Assembly: GCA_958299035.1 (NCBI GenBank)
Contig: CATQJL010000316.1
Location: forward strand, 48,481,585-48,545,584
Reading direction: 5' to 3'
Source of the DNA: Cylicocyclus nassatus
Lineage: Eukaryota > Nematoda > Chromadorea > Rhabditida > Strongylidae
Length of the DNA stretch: 64,000 bases
Positions 24,762 to 36,158 of this stretch are shown in pieces; positions within the stretch are counted from its first letter, which is position 1, and every line of letters starts with the position of its first letter. A program made the position numbers and the translations under genes. The notes below the pieces were generated by a model. That model did not search any database. It was not told where the DNA came from and was given only the letters and a program-made list of their open reading frames with translations.

Positions 24762-27700
24762 ATGGATACCGCCACCATTATTGACGAAGTAGTGAAGACG
24801 GCGAACAAGGTAAGTTTTGCTTAGCCTAAAACCTACATTTATTAACAGTTAGTGTACTTTTTTTGAATAATGTTCCTAATCAACTAAAAACTCTAACAAC
24901 GGTACTGCAGTTACCTCGTCATTTAGAGGTTATGTTTGGTTTTCTTATTTTATTTCTTTGTTGTTTTTGAGCGGATTTTTGTACTGGTATATTTTTTACT
25001 TAACTGACGTACGCTTAGCTAGTAGAAAACTTTAGCGCTTACGTCCATCCGGTTACAAAGGCCGCTCCTATCAAAAGACTGTCGCCTTCCCCCCCCCCCC
25101 CTCCAGTGAATCAGGGTTGCTAAGTCTTTGGCCAAAAATGTCTATTCATGAATTCTTCATCTCAAATCTAACTTCTAAAAACTGCTATGAACACTTAGGC
25201 CCGTATGCACTAACATTGCGGCTTTTTCATCATTGGGGACGCCGCTCCCCTCGCCGCAGGGATGTTAGTGCATGCGGCCCTTTTAAAGAGCTGCTTGATT
25301 GATTGTTGACTGATTACTATTCAGGGCCTTCTCTTCCACTCTGTGTCCATCGAAAACTATACTCTGGAGGATTGTCAAATTGCTTACCATGCCACCACAA
25401 ACTCACTTATCCAGGTTGGTCAACCTATTCTTCTCTTCCAAACACAAATTTTGTAACGGATTTTTTCATGGTAAATTATATGCTGAGCAAATGCGTTTGA
25501 TAGCAGCGATTTTCTACATATTCACACAGGCGCATTGCCATCAAATGTGCTTATAGATTGGGAGTTGAGTTGCTCTCCTGAATTGGGAATCTTATGGATG
25601 TGTATCTTATGATGCAAAGTTTTTGGATATCTTCTTTTTGAGATGAGCATTTACGGTGTCCTAAAATCTGCCATTTTTAGCTTCTATTTGCAGCAGTGAA
25701 AATCACAAATGGGTAGTTGAGCATGCGTATAACAGAGTTATTTATATCCGCTTATTATTAAGTTTCATTTATTCATAAACTAATTTTTTGAACTATTTTA
25801 TCTGATCTGTGAACTATTTTTTTGGTCTGCTTCTAATCTGCATTAGGAAATAGCCGCACCAATTCCAAGAAAAGAAAAGTTATGAAACAGTTGCAAAACT
25901 TAAGTGCTAACTTATTAAAACACATATCGGTAAAAAAAGCATGAACGACCTTGTCGGCATTATTGATAAGACGGATTTACGACAATCTGACTAACTACTC
26001 AAAGTTTCCTTTTTTTCTCTGGGAACCTATCACTATAGCTTATTTTCAATAAGTTGTACAGTTTAGTTGTACAGTTTAGCCAAAAAGGCTGAAGTAGCCA
26101 TATTTGTATCTTGCCTTTTTCTACAAAAGTCTTTTCTGCAAAATTGCAAGCCACAATCGCTACTATAAAGGATTGAAGGAGATCTTTTCATGAAATCACA
26201 GAAATTTTCAACAGTAACTCAGCATGAACAATAAGAAGAACATAGAAGTTTTCCGCTTTACTGCAACATAACTTTCTTCTCTAATCTGTAAATCATTAGC
26301 ATAAAAATTTTAGCACTCACAGTCAAGTAGATCCTCCGCTTAATATAGTGTGCCTGCGGTGCCAAAAAAATTCGGTAAAATTTGCGCGTGAAGAAATAGC
26401 TACGCTTATGGCGCTGATCACTTGCGCGCGCCAAATGCAACCATACCGGCGTGGCTATTTGTTCACGCGCAAATTTAAACGCATTTTGTCGGCACCGTAA
26501 GACCATATCAGCTGTCAAATCTGAGTGTCTATTTCAACCAAACCTGGATTCAAACATTTCACAAAAGTTCGTATCACAGCAATCTTGCAAAGCCGTTTTT
26601 TAGACGATCCGATTTGTGCACATATTCTTCTGCTTCATTGGCGTCGTTGCCTCGGCACTGTTCATTTTCGTCCTGCTCTCACGTTCTTCACAGAATCTCC
26701 ACGTAAATCTGCGACTGTCTCTGGCCAGCCTGAGCTTAGCGGCTTGGATCGCTTGCACCCAGTTACTCATCATCGCTGTCTACAGGTAAGTGCATACTGA
26801 AACCGAACTCGAATGCCAAGATCTTGAACTACCAATTACAGTTTGGTGCAAACACTGACAGAAGATAATCCCTGTAAAACGCTGTACGAAGCGAAATGGT
26901 GCGCAATTGCAAGGTTGGTTGCTAATTGAATTTCCTCCGTCAATTTGGCTTCTCCTCAACTTAGCTTCCTCTTTAGATTCCCAGTGGTGCTATCAATTTA
27001 TGCCACATTGAGCGGAATTCTCATCTTAGCCGTGGAACGTACCATTGCAACCTTGAAATACAAGACGTACGAGGTCCATGGGTCACGATTAGTAGCTCTC
27101 ATCCTTATTGGAGCTCAGGTTTGTCAAGCTTTTCTTGGTGATTTTATCCTCTTTCACGTAAGCATCGACCAGTCAGATGAACGCCCAATAAATGAATTAA
27201 CTTATAAGATTCATCCTGATGATTTGAAGAGGAAGTGAGTGAGACTGAATGGATAGTGAAATAAAGGGATTAGGCAGAGTATATTAGTCCCTAAAACCTC
27301 TGTGATTTCTTTTAATGGCTTTTAGCTATCATGGTGACGCTTTCTTCAAAATTTCCAAAAAGGAGAAGTTTCTGGCTTACAGTATCATCCCATGTTTCAG
27401 ATGTGAGTTCACAGAAATGAGGAGATATATACCATTTTTGCTCGATCACCTAGCTGGCAAAATCTGAGCTCGTCAGTACTTAGGCCCTCGTGGCTCGCCC
27501 TTTTAGCAAAAGATGTGCTTATGCTAATTGGACGTTGCTTCCTACGGGGATTTTATTTTTAGAATTACACAACATGAAACTGATTTTTTGAGGTTGTCGC
27601 AGAGGGTCTGAACAATATGAATTTTTTTTCGGAAAAAGTAGGTCATGAATGAGTATAGAAAGTTTCCAATCGCAATTTTCACATCTTTGGCAACAAAATA

Positions 27701-30700
27701 AAATGATATAAGCTTATAATATTCGGTCCGCAACTGGAGCTTGACAAAGCTCGACGTTTTTACAAAGCCAAAATATTTTTCCTTTCATGTGTGTGTGTAT
27801 CCTTTGAATAGCAAAAAATGCGATAGGACCTTGGGAGTACTAATAGTTGTTGAGCGGCTCACAGAAATTTTGTCTAAATGTTAATGAAATTTGAAACTGT
27901 GATGAGTGCTGAGTCACAAGCATTCTTTGCCCCTTTCCATTACTGATGCACGAAATATGATCTCTGCGCTATCGGAGAAGATATAGCATATGCATCGAGA
28001 AGCAACGCATCATCTTACTAGGGAGTTTCTTATACCATCAGAAAATTGCACAGAACTTCTGTTGCACCTGAAATAAAAAAATACAATCATTTGCATAAAA
28101 CTTTTATAAGATTTTGCAGCAGGAGTTCTTGCTACGACAATGATGATTTAGGTTGGCTCGAAAGTATTAGGTTGGCTCGAAAGTTCTGGGACATTTTCGG
28201 ACTAAATTTGCTACTTCTCGAGACCCAATGCATGGACATCCTCGAAAATTTGCGGTTATACTCTCCCTCGCCTGTAGCTGATATTTAAGCAATTGGGAGG
28301 AGCCTAGGACCAAAGGGGGCGGAGTTTGCTACTTTTTAATCACCTCGATTTTCTTGTTGTTTAAGCTTAAATTCTGCACAAACTGTGAGTATATAAGTAT
28401 GTTTGTACTATAAATTGGAGCATGCGGGGATTTCAAAACGTTTATAGAAGCTGGAGATCTGGGTTAGGTCAAAATCCTATGTTTTGGAATTTTCGTCCGA
28501 ATTTCCACAGAAAACATTGATGTTGCTTCTGCTTACCATAGTTCTGTAGAGATTGCTTTCCTCTATTGAATGGTGTGCAACATGCCCCAATTAATGCGTA
28601 CATCCAAACAAAAACTCTGTCTAAATGCAATGTCCCAGAACTTTCGAGCCAACCTAATATTTTGCTGAACGAAAAAGATTTACAAACGAGGATCAAAAAT
28701 CACAGAATTGCTGCAAAAAATCGTTCTGATAACTATGCTTGAATTTTATTGAGAAATGACAGGTTTTGAAACACTCTATTTTTTCAGTGTCTCAAAAAGA
28801 AGAAATAACTAACTACCTTTACCTGTTATCATATGTTCTTACTTGCGTCTAAATCATATGATTGTGATTGTACAGCAAAATTCCATCATTTTTAGGGTTT
28901 CTAAACCACTGGTTATGTATGTCAAGAAGTAAGATTGTTTTACATTGCTATTTGCAGTTCAAAATCGAAAACCAAGGAAAAAATTACGACTAATTTCCAC
29001 TGGGACGTAGTAACGAATACGCATAAGAAGTTCCTTTGATAGTCGTCAGCAGGCTTTTGAACTTCCAAAAAAATTGCGAAGGAATAAAAGAACCGTAGCA
29101 TATTACAGTAATCTGTGAGTAATCAAGTGCGAGAATCTGCTTGGACAGCTGCTACTTTATAAACACTCTATAAGCGCTCTATAAGACTCTGAGTAACACT
29201 AGTAACACCGGTAACACGGGTAACACTGGTAGTGAATAATCAAAGCCTATGATAAAACTTTTTAGTGGCTGATCTCCATACTGCTCGCGGTGCTCTCAGT
29301 GCTCGTTCGTGCCGATCCAGGCTATGTGCACTACTGCACCGTCTATGTCTCTCATCCCAGAACTGCCGTAAGCTAATTCCAGTGTCCATTTAATTTCGGT
29401 TCAGTTGCTATTTTTAGGTGTTTTCGCTTTGTGTTATGTCGATATTGGAGGTGGCCGCATTGCTCTACTTCATAATTCTTCTTCAATCAAACCAACGAAG
29501 ACAAGTGAATGAATTCGTGAACAACGCCATGCATACGTTAACGGAACGCTATCAACTGCAGGTAAACAACAATGCGATAGCTGCCAAAAGATAGCATGGC
29601 AAAAACAAAAGAGGGGCTTTGGTTCTCCTCACCTAGTAAGACAATCGGAAAATTGTTCCTCATTCAAACCATTCAAAGATTAGTTGAGTCTTGCCAAGCG
29701 CCTCTTTACCCATCGTTGACCGTACAACTCAAGCAAAACTTATATACTTTGCGCTGCTACTTTTGCGATCTTGTGATGGACTATTTTACGCAGCTATTAT
29801 GCGAATGAAATCAGAACATTAGATCTCTTTCTCACTCAAGCTCATTGCTAATCTATCTCACAGCGCACAGTATATTTTGCCCTTGAGGTAATCGTTCGTA
29901 AATACAAGTTGATCGCTTCGGGTAAATTCTACCTCAAAATATTTCACCCTTGTGTTGAATATACCTTGTGCTTTGTGAACACGGGTTTTAAGGTAAATCT
30001 TCCTAAAGTTTGCTGATGATTACGGGCACAGCCAATACTGAGTGTTTAGATACCGGTTTCGCGCAGATTGAATTCAGAAAATCGTTTATTCTCGCAACGT
30101 ATAGTCAGTGCTGTTCGTGAGAATCGAATTGGCTTTCAGTTCTGCTCGTTCTCTCAAAAAATGCAAATAAGAGTTAGCTTAAATACTGCACCTCGAATAT
30201 ACATTTCGAAGGCTGAGAATGCAAGGCGGTTTTTCGCATCCTTCCGATGGGGTCGTCAGCGCTTTCATAGGGGATCAAAAGCGGAAAAACTAAGGAAGAG
30301 TCTGGCAGTCATCTAAGAAATGTGAAGGGTGTTGCTGCTGTTGGCAGCCACATACAAGATTAATTATGGTTGAAAAACGACATTGGTGCTCTGTACGTGC
30401 ACAAACCTGCGTAAAGCATGACCAGTGACCACCAGATAATCACAAAAAAGAAAATATTTAAAGTGGCTTGTAACCAGAAAACTCAAAAGTCATAGCTTCC
30501 AAACTTGAGCTGTGTTCGATGCACTTTTGATTGCACATATACTGCCTAACTAAGTCACTAGTTCACTAAAGCACTGCATTAGAAGGGAGTGGGATGTGCC
30601 AAAAGAAAAAGCATCCGTTTTACAATTCCACATCCCATGCTTTGACTAATCGATATGAGGATCGTAAACAATGTGCCACTAAAGATAATTTTGGCCTTTT

Positions 30701-32475
30701 CCTTATTAATTTTTCAATGGCACATTACAAAGAGATTTATAAATTCCAAAGAAATCTTGAAAATAAAAATCAAAAAATATAACTATGAGAGGCAATATCT
30801 AAGTCTGCTTTTTGAAAAGGTTGGACTCTTGAAATCAAAAATATATCTCTGCAAATTGCAAATGACACCATTTCTTGTACATTACTCAAAAGGTCTAGAA
30901 GAGCATTTCCAATGTTGTATATTTAATAGGCCAAATCCCATTCTTTCTACAATTCTTTTGGAGCTTACCTCCGCCTCAGCATTACACAATGCTGACCATC
31001 CCTAATCACCCAAACGCTTATCTAGAAGCGTAGGCTTGGACATAGTCACCTTTCTGGTAGTTTGAAAATTTAATGATGGTAACTACATAACGAAAACTAG
31101 AACTACTGATTAAAGGCACCGTCCACCCAAATTCTCGACTTCCATGTTTTTGTCGCTTCCGGGCCTTCTGAAGGCCCTGATTTCGAATATGAAGTCGAGA
31201 ATCCCAAAAACCCCTATTTTGGAGAAAGCGGGACGGGTGGAAGTGCAGTTTGCAGGGCTGCGGCGCGGTTATCGCCCGGCGTATATCAGCGCCGCAGCCC
31301 CCAAAGCTGCAAAATGGGCGGAGTGACCACCTCTGGATCACTTATCACGTAACTTCCAGAGCGGATTTCTCGCTCCGGAAACAATCTTTTGCGGGGAAAC
31401 TTGGGGGTTGGCCTAGTGTGGGGGCCCACATTAGCATGCCATCGAATCTCGTGAACCCTCACTTTGGGTGGACGGTGCCTTTAAAGGCATCGTCCAGCCA
31501 GATTCTCGACTTCCATGTCTTGATCTTTCGGGCCTTGACATGTTCCTGAGTCCGAATATGAAGTCGAAAATGCACGAAAACCCCGTCAATCCCCATTCCG
31601 AAGAACCCGCGAGCCGATCGAAACGGTGATTGGATGGGCGCGCAGGAATGGGCGGGCACTACTGGAGGGGGCGGCGCCGACTTGAGGTCCTCATGTATCT
31701 TCGCTATTCTGAAGCGATTGTAGCCAACTTGGGCATTGGCTTCATAGGGGGTCCTACTATGATAAGCTGCCAAAAGTCAAGACCCATTACTCAGTGGGAC
31801 GGTGCTTTGAGGCTAGGATCATCAAATTCAACCAAATCCATATTCCCTTCGATTAGTTAATAGACTCTTCTCAATGGAAGTAAATGAAATACATTTCAAT
31901 ACATTTTGCAAACCCTTTAATCGAATTCTACAACCTGCGTACTGATTCGTTCCAGGAAAATGTCCGTATTATGAGGATTCTGATCCCTTCAGTCACAGTT
32001 CATGCAGTTCTCACAATGATAGGCCTTGTATCATTGCTAGTATTCGCCATCGTGTACAGGTAAATCGCAACTGAGAGATTCCGTTTACAAAGTCTACTAT
32101 TTACATAATCACTTTTTGAACTTTTGAATTCAGAACAGCCGAGGAGCGAATGATAGTCAGATTTGCGCCCTTTTCGGAGTTGGTGGTATTGGTTGTACCA
32201 ATATATGCCGTCGTCTTTCCTTTCGTAGCAATACTTTGGAATAAGCAATTATGGCAAGCAGCAAGGCAAGTCTGCATGAAAAAAGACTTCCTTCTCTCAA
32301 AAAGCAAAATGTTTTCAGAAGAGCCTTGCCATGCTTCTTCAATGAGCGAGCTGTGCCTCCATCCGAAGTCCGCCTCATACCAGACCACACCATAATTGTT
32401 TCACGACCAAGCAAACAAATGGAGCGAGACTCAGATACACACTTTGATATGCTGCAGGAGATGTGGAAAAAGTAA
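24762..32475 (+). CDS. Serpentine chemoreceptor GPCR, Sra/Srab-like, nine exons
   Basis: Seven-transmembrane receptor expected in the membranes of chemosensory neurons. Exons: 24,762-24,809; 26,604-26,785; 26,842-26,913; 26,977-27,118; 29,266-29,367; 29,418-29,561; 31,956-32,059; 32,134-32,265; 32,319-32,475. All phases agree and the total is 1,083 nt (360 aa). TM1 is at about 19-43 and TM2 at 51-74, after NLHVNLRLSL. Cysteines NPC and KWC lie before TM3 (102-120), which ends VERTIAT. TM4 spans the exon 4/5 junction. The second outer loop holds VHYCTV, then TM5 at 183-204 and the inner-loop motif ERYQLQEN. TM6 is at 238-263, TM7 at 275-301, and the tail ends HFDMLQEMW. These blocks and the length fit the Sra superfamily, with Srab my first choice. 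The last intron is GC-AG. Introns 1, 4 and 6 carry transposons. Confidence 0.88.
25198..25280. mobile_element. 83-bp MITE in receptor intron 1
   Basis: The left end (GGCCCGTATGCACTAACATT) and right end (ATGTTAGTGCATGCGGCCC) form an inverted pair of about 25 bp around a short GC-rich centre. It is too short to code. Flanks TTA and TTT may be an imperfect 3-bp duplication. Confidence 0.7.
26354..26501. mobile_element. About 150-bp MITE in receptor intron 1
   Basis: The ends CTGCGGTGCC and GGCACCGTAA are inverted, and so are the interior arms: AATTTGCGCGTGA at about 26,379 against TCACGCGCAAATTT at about 26,463, then AATAGC against GCTATT. The centre is GC-rich (GCGCGCGCC). The whole unit would fold into one long hairpin. 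It lies about 100 bp upstream of exon 2. Confidence 0.75.
28165..28659. mobile_element. 495-bp mariner-type MITE in receptor intron 4
   Basis: Perfect 29-bp inverted ends: the left begins TATTAGGTTGGCTCGAAAG, the right ends CTTTCGAGCCAACCTAATA. TTAGGTTG plus a TA target is typical of mariner-derived elements. A second partial copy of the left end (17 bp, 28,148-28,164) sits directly outside it, giving a tandem duplicated terminus. There is no transposase frame inside. Confidence 0.88.
29191..29232 (+). repeat. Short GTAACAC tandem repeat
   Basis: Four imperfect units of about 10 bp built on GTAACAC, just upstream of receptor exon 5 and within intron 4. Confidence 0.7.
31110..31484. mobile_element. 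TTAA-flanked TIR element in receptor intron 6
   Basis: Left TTAAAGGCACCGTCCACCCA at 31,110 and right TGGGTGGACGGTGCCTTTAA ending at 31,484 are perfect inverted ends with TTAA on both sides, the target used by piggyBac-type transposases. About 375 bp including both TTAA copies, GC-rich, no transposase. Its right TTAA is also the left TTAA of the next element. Confidence 0.87.
31481..31812. mobile_element. Second, related TTAA element abutting the first
   Basis: Begins TTAAAGGCATCGTCCAGCCA and shares the internal phrase TTCTCGACTTCCATGT and the motif CCGAATATGAAGTCGA with the first copy. Its right end at about 31,790-31,810 (GTGGGACGGTGCTTTGA) is eroded. The two copies share one TTAA, so they sit head to tail. 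Confidence 0.75.
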
Positions 32476-32837
32476 TTCTAGATTGAGGTTTTTTGTTGTA
32501 CAAAGTCAAGAAATAGCGATCAAGTCAGTACTGGTACACTTTTTGTTGATAAATATATTCAGTTTCATCAGTTCAACAGTATACGAGCACAACTATAACA
32601 ACGATACAAATAGAACCAGTCATAATCATCAACAACTAATTACTGAAAACTAAATAATAACAGGGCGAGCAACATTCTAAGATAAGACAGAACCAAGAAG
32701 AAGTCAGAGTTAGCAGACAGCTGAGAGACAATATTCAGATCCACTTTGCTCGCATAGCTGCTGCGTTTGGCACTGAAACTTCATTTTAACGATAATCTCG
32801 GGAGTCAATTAAAAAATCTTGTTTTTGTGTATAATGA

Positions 32838-32843
32838 AATAAA
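32838..32843 (+). terminator. Candidate polyadenylation signal of the receptor gene
   Basis: An AATAAA hexamer about 360 bp downstream of the receptor stop codon at 32,473-32,475. It is the first exact AATAAA after the stop; an AATAAT at about 32,650 is an earlier variant. Confidence 0.45.
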
Positions 32844-33280
32844 TGTATTTGCGTATAATAAAAAGTAATTTTGAAATTTTTTCAAATCAATTGACCTTTA
32901 CAAATCACATAAGCACGGCCACGGCCACGCCTCTCTCTAGAATTTTCAAAAATACGAATTCACCTCTTTCTCTCCTCCCTGACGTACGCGCCATCAGCAA
33001 TTGCTCTTTGAAGTTTACTGCTGGCTCCAGAGACTTTTTCAACCCCTTGTCCAGAGTAAGCACTTTGAACTCCGCTTTTCTGAACCACCAGGATTACTAC
33101 AAACATGGAACCAGTATTACTCACTTGGCCTTAACAAGAAATTCCCCTGCTTGAAGTTTTTTGATTCGTCTTCGTTTCTTGCTTTGAGTTCTATTCTGTC
33201 GTTTCTCTTCTTCCTCTCTTTTTCGTTCTTGTACCTAGAAGTGGCCATTGATATTTCTGTTTTGAACTATCTAAATGGAA

Positions 33281-34403
33281 TCAATTCTGTAAGGCGAAAA
33301 GAGTAGGACAAACAAAAATATCAAATTTTTTTCTTGGAGAAAGTATGCATGAGAATGAAAAAGCTCAAACGATTAAACAAGAAGCAACGCAAGCGTGCGA
33401 GCATCAAATCTGTTGTTGAATGACTCACCTGCTCAAACAAACTCATTTCCTTCTCGGGGCTCGCGGAAAGAATTATATCGGGTCCAGGCTTGGACGAGAT
33501 CTCCATAGGTGCATCCGAATCGGAACCATCGTCGTCATCTGAACCCATTCCGCCAGGAACATTTTGCGCGTCTTCATCTCCCTCATACTTCCCTTTTCGA
33601 GTAATAACTGTAAATATCAGCTTTCAGCACAACTACAAAAGAAAGATGTACTGTTACCCATTATTGACTGTGGCGCTCAGCAAGTTGAAGTTCGACTAAT
33701 GTGCACAGGCTTTCCAGTTCTGTCAACTGCTGCTTCTTCTGGGAAGATAATAATCAACATGACTAGACCAATTTCAAAAAACTTATTACTGATTTCATGA
33801 AAAAGAAAACTACGACTTCAGAAAAAAGGTCTTTGAAAAAACAGACTGTCCAAAAATGACTACAACCAGGCTTTAGACATATGGAAACTCTGAATAAAAC
33901 ACACCTCTGCCACAAATTCAACAGCTTTGTCGATACTCGCCCACAATTTATCAAGCTGAGCAAGTTGAGAGTCGATAGCACAGAAATTTTCCTTGACCTA
34001 TAACGATGAGCATTTACGCAAGAGGAAGCCTTTAAAAACATAGACTACGCGAACTAACGGAAGCGGTCTCGGCCTCGACTGATATGCTGAGCGTTTTCAA
34101 CTCCTCAAGCGTTGCTGCACTTCGCTCAAGTATGTCGCCCAAAGAAGCTGTAGCTGGCCCACTCTGATGCGTGAAATTCGTAATTATATTGATAAAAACA
34201 AAGCAACAATTAGCGCCGAAGATTTTTCAAAATTTCTACTTAGGCTTCTCATTGACTCGAAGCATTCGTGTGAGAAAGTCACTTACCACTGATCCAACCA
34301 AGTTGATAATTGCACCAAGATTCTGTGTTATTAACTGCAACTGTTGCAGAGTATCCTGTGATTGAGAAATGTGGTTTCTGTTATTCTTCAACTCCAAAGA
34401 CAT
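33281..34403 (-). CDS. dsbn-1: Small coiled-coil protein, dysbindin-like
   Basis: Minus-strand exons, in order: 34,287-34,403; 34,059-34,163; 33,905-33,997; 33,669-33,738; 33,429-33,607; 33,281-33,286. Phases agree (570 nt, 189 aa). The start ATG follows a TTTTACAG acceptor by 19 nt. The first half is helical with heptad patterning (DTLQQLQLITQNL; DILERSAATLEELK; FCAIDSQLAQLDKLWASI). Then comes TELESLCTLVELQLAER, which resembles the LEDLC...ELE segment of dysbindin. The C-terminus is acidic (SDDDDGSDSD). Dysbindin is a BLOC-1 subunit acting in lysosome-related organelle biogenesis and synaptic vesicle traffic. Weak point: exon 4 would use an unusual GTCAAT donor; unspliced, it stops at 33,661 and gives 130 aa. 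Identification rests on one motif and the coiled-coil layout, so another small coiled-coil subunit is possible. Confidence 0.6.
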
Positions 34404-34422
34404 GCAACGCCGCTTCTTGCGA

Positions 34423-34430
34423 CTGTAAAA
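34423..34430 (-). promoter_or_regulatory. Probable trans-splice acceptor of the coiled-coil gene
   Basis: On the minus strand TTTCTTTTACAG precedes the ATG at 34,403 by 19 nt. A strong acceptor with no coding exon upstream suggests spliced-leader addition. The M6 gene upstream on the same strand ends 1.7 kb away, which is wide for a nematode operon. Confidence 0.55.
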
Positions 34431-34899
34431 GAAAGATCGATACTTTCTCCAGGGATACTTTGAAATACCATTCCTTTACAAGGGCCGAGCAAATCTATTT
34501 CTGGTCGTGCAACAAGAAGAAATGGTTCTTCCCACCAGCCTTTGGAAGGCGTGTTCAAGATTTTTGACCAAAAAGTTTTACTCTCTCAAATGATGGTTCG
34601 TCAATGATGCAAAATTTTTCAAAATTTCCAACAGAAGATTTTGGGATGATCTGATTCTAAGCGAGCCATGACTCTAGAGTACGTCACCAAAACTAATATT
34701 ATACATGGATCGCTTGTAAAATTGTGCACCTAATCAATAGTTGAAAGCTGCTATCTATGTCCCAAGAAACAACGAAAACAGCAGCTGAGCGACCTGCACC
34801 TCATGACCAATTTCGCATTGGCGCTTGGCAGGATCATGAGACAATATCAAGGTTTAAATTACATAATCCGTTTTTAATTTTTAAATTTCTAACGGAAAG

Positions 34900-35690
34900 G
34901 TGGCGAAGTTGACTTAATTGAAGAAAAAATCGACATAGTCCAGTTTCGACTGAATGAAAAAAACCTCGGGCTCAAACCATATAGAACTATGAGAAAAAGT
35001 AGGAAAATCTTTATTTGCTTAGGAGCATACACAGCTAAAAACGAGTCAGAGAACTGTCAGTGACAGCGTCAGCAAGAAAGACTGAGAAGTCAGATATACA
35101 AGGCTGTTAAAAGCAAGCTGAAGATCAGAAGTGTAAGTGAGCGGCATAGTGAAAGTGTTATAGTCATCACAGAAGTAGATGGAACATACACTAATCTAAA
35201 AAATGACAGCACAGACAACGACACAAGAAACTGCAAAATTCTGAAAAGATGTGAAAACCAATATATCAATCTGATAGAAAGGAAGCCGATGAGGCACAAA
35301 AACATGTCAGAGAAAAATAGTTAAAATGGCCTTTTGTGAGGACGCCACGCATACGAACTGAGTGACTCGGACATCTTCTCAGCCAGTCGAGAGGATGAGG
35401 TTGAACCACTATAAGGTGGATACCTTAATCAGAATGAGTATGAGGCTATCGCATTTCCGAATGAATACTAATCAAAGGTACCAGGAGAGAAGAGAGTTTC
35501 TAATGACTCCAAAAGGAACCATATTGAATTAGTCAAAAAATGATCAGAAATATTCAACATGAAATGTAATGCCTGTCAGGAAAAAATAAAGGCACGTAAA
35601 ATTGACCTAATTTTGTAGCAAAGTTTGGATTTGCAAGTAAAAAGCAAGAAAACCACTCGTAAAGCAACAAGAGTGCCTTTAGTATTTACT
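34900..35690 (+). other. Purine-skewed, gene-free spacer
   Basis: The + strand is conspicuously rich in A and G (many AGAAA, GAAGT and GACAG phrases), so the minus strand, on which both neighbours are transcribed, is pyrimidine-rich. Broken + strand frames of up to about 50 codons (one at about 35,129-35,320) are seen but not recognised. No gene is supported. Confidence 0.4.
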
Positions 35691-35692
35691 AG

Positions 35693-36135
35693 GGGAGGAC
35701 CCAAAGTCAAATCGGCTTTCCAAATGAATTAATACTAATCTGAAAAGCATCCGCTATCAAAAATGTCTTTGCATTTTTGCCGAGCGCCCGTAAACGCTGA
35801 GTTATGAGTCTTTTACGGAGCGAAAAATGATAGCAAAATCTAGGTAAAATCAACGTTTATGGTCTTTCCAGCAGTCGAACAAACATGTGTTGAGTACAAG
35901 TATACTAGACAAAAGATTTCATGCATAGAGTGTTCTGATATCCAACGCTGGCCCATTTGCGCAATCTTGGACGAATTCGTTCCGGGTGCGCGTTCAATTT
36001 TTTGAGCCAAAAAACACCCATAACTCAGCGTATGGAGGCGCTTGGCAGATAGCAAAGACAATTCTGGAAATGCTTGATGCTCTTTAGATTGTTATCTATT
36101 TCAAGTGAAAACCGATTTCGACTTTAGGTCCTCCC
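35693..36135. mobile_element. 443-bp TIR element downstream of the M6 gene
   Basis: Left GGGAGGACCCAAAGTCAAAT and right TTCGACTTTAGGTCCTCCC are inverted ends with a few mismatches. Internal themes recur in inverse orientation (a CTGAGTTATG block against CATAACTCAG; CAAAGACAATT against AATGTCTTTG). It is non-coding. The right end is only 23 bp from the M6 stop codon, so the element probably lies in that gene's 3' UTR. A related eroded copy is at 2,703-3,130. Confidence 0.78.
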
Positions 36136-36158
36136 TTAATTAGAACAGAACAACAATA

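Noticed and set aside
34741..34850. Possible extra upstream exon of the dysbindin-like gene (CEIGHEVQ reading)
   Set aside because: No acceptor or ATG opens it, whereas an ATG directly after a strong TTTTACAG acceptor at 34,423 gives a complete start.
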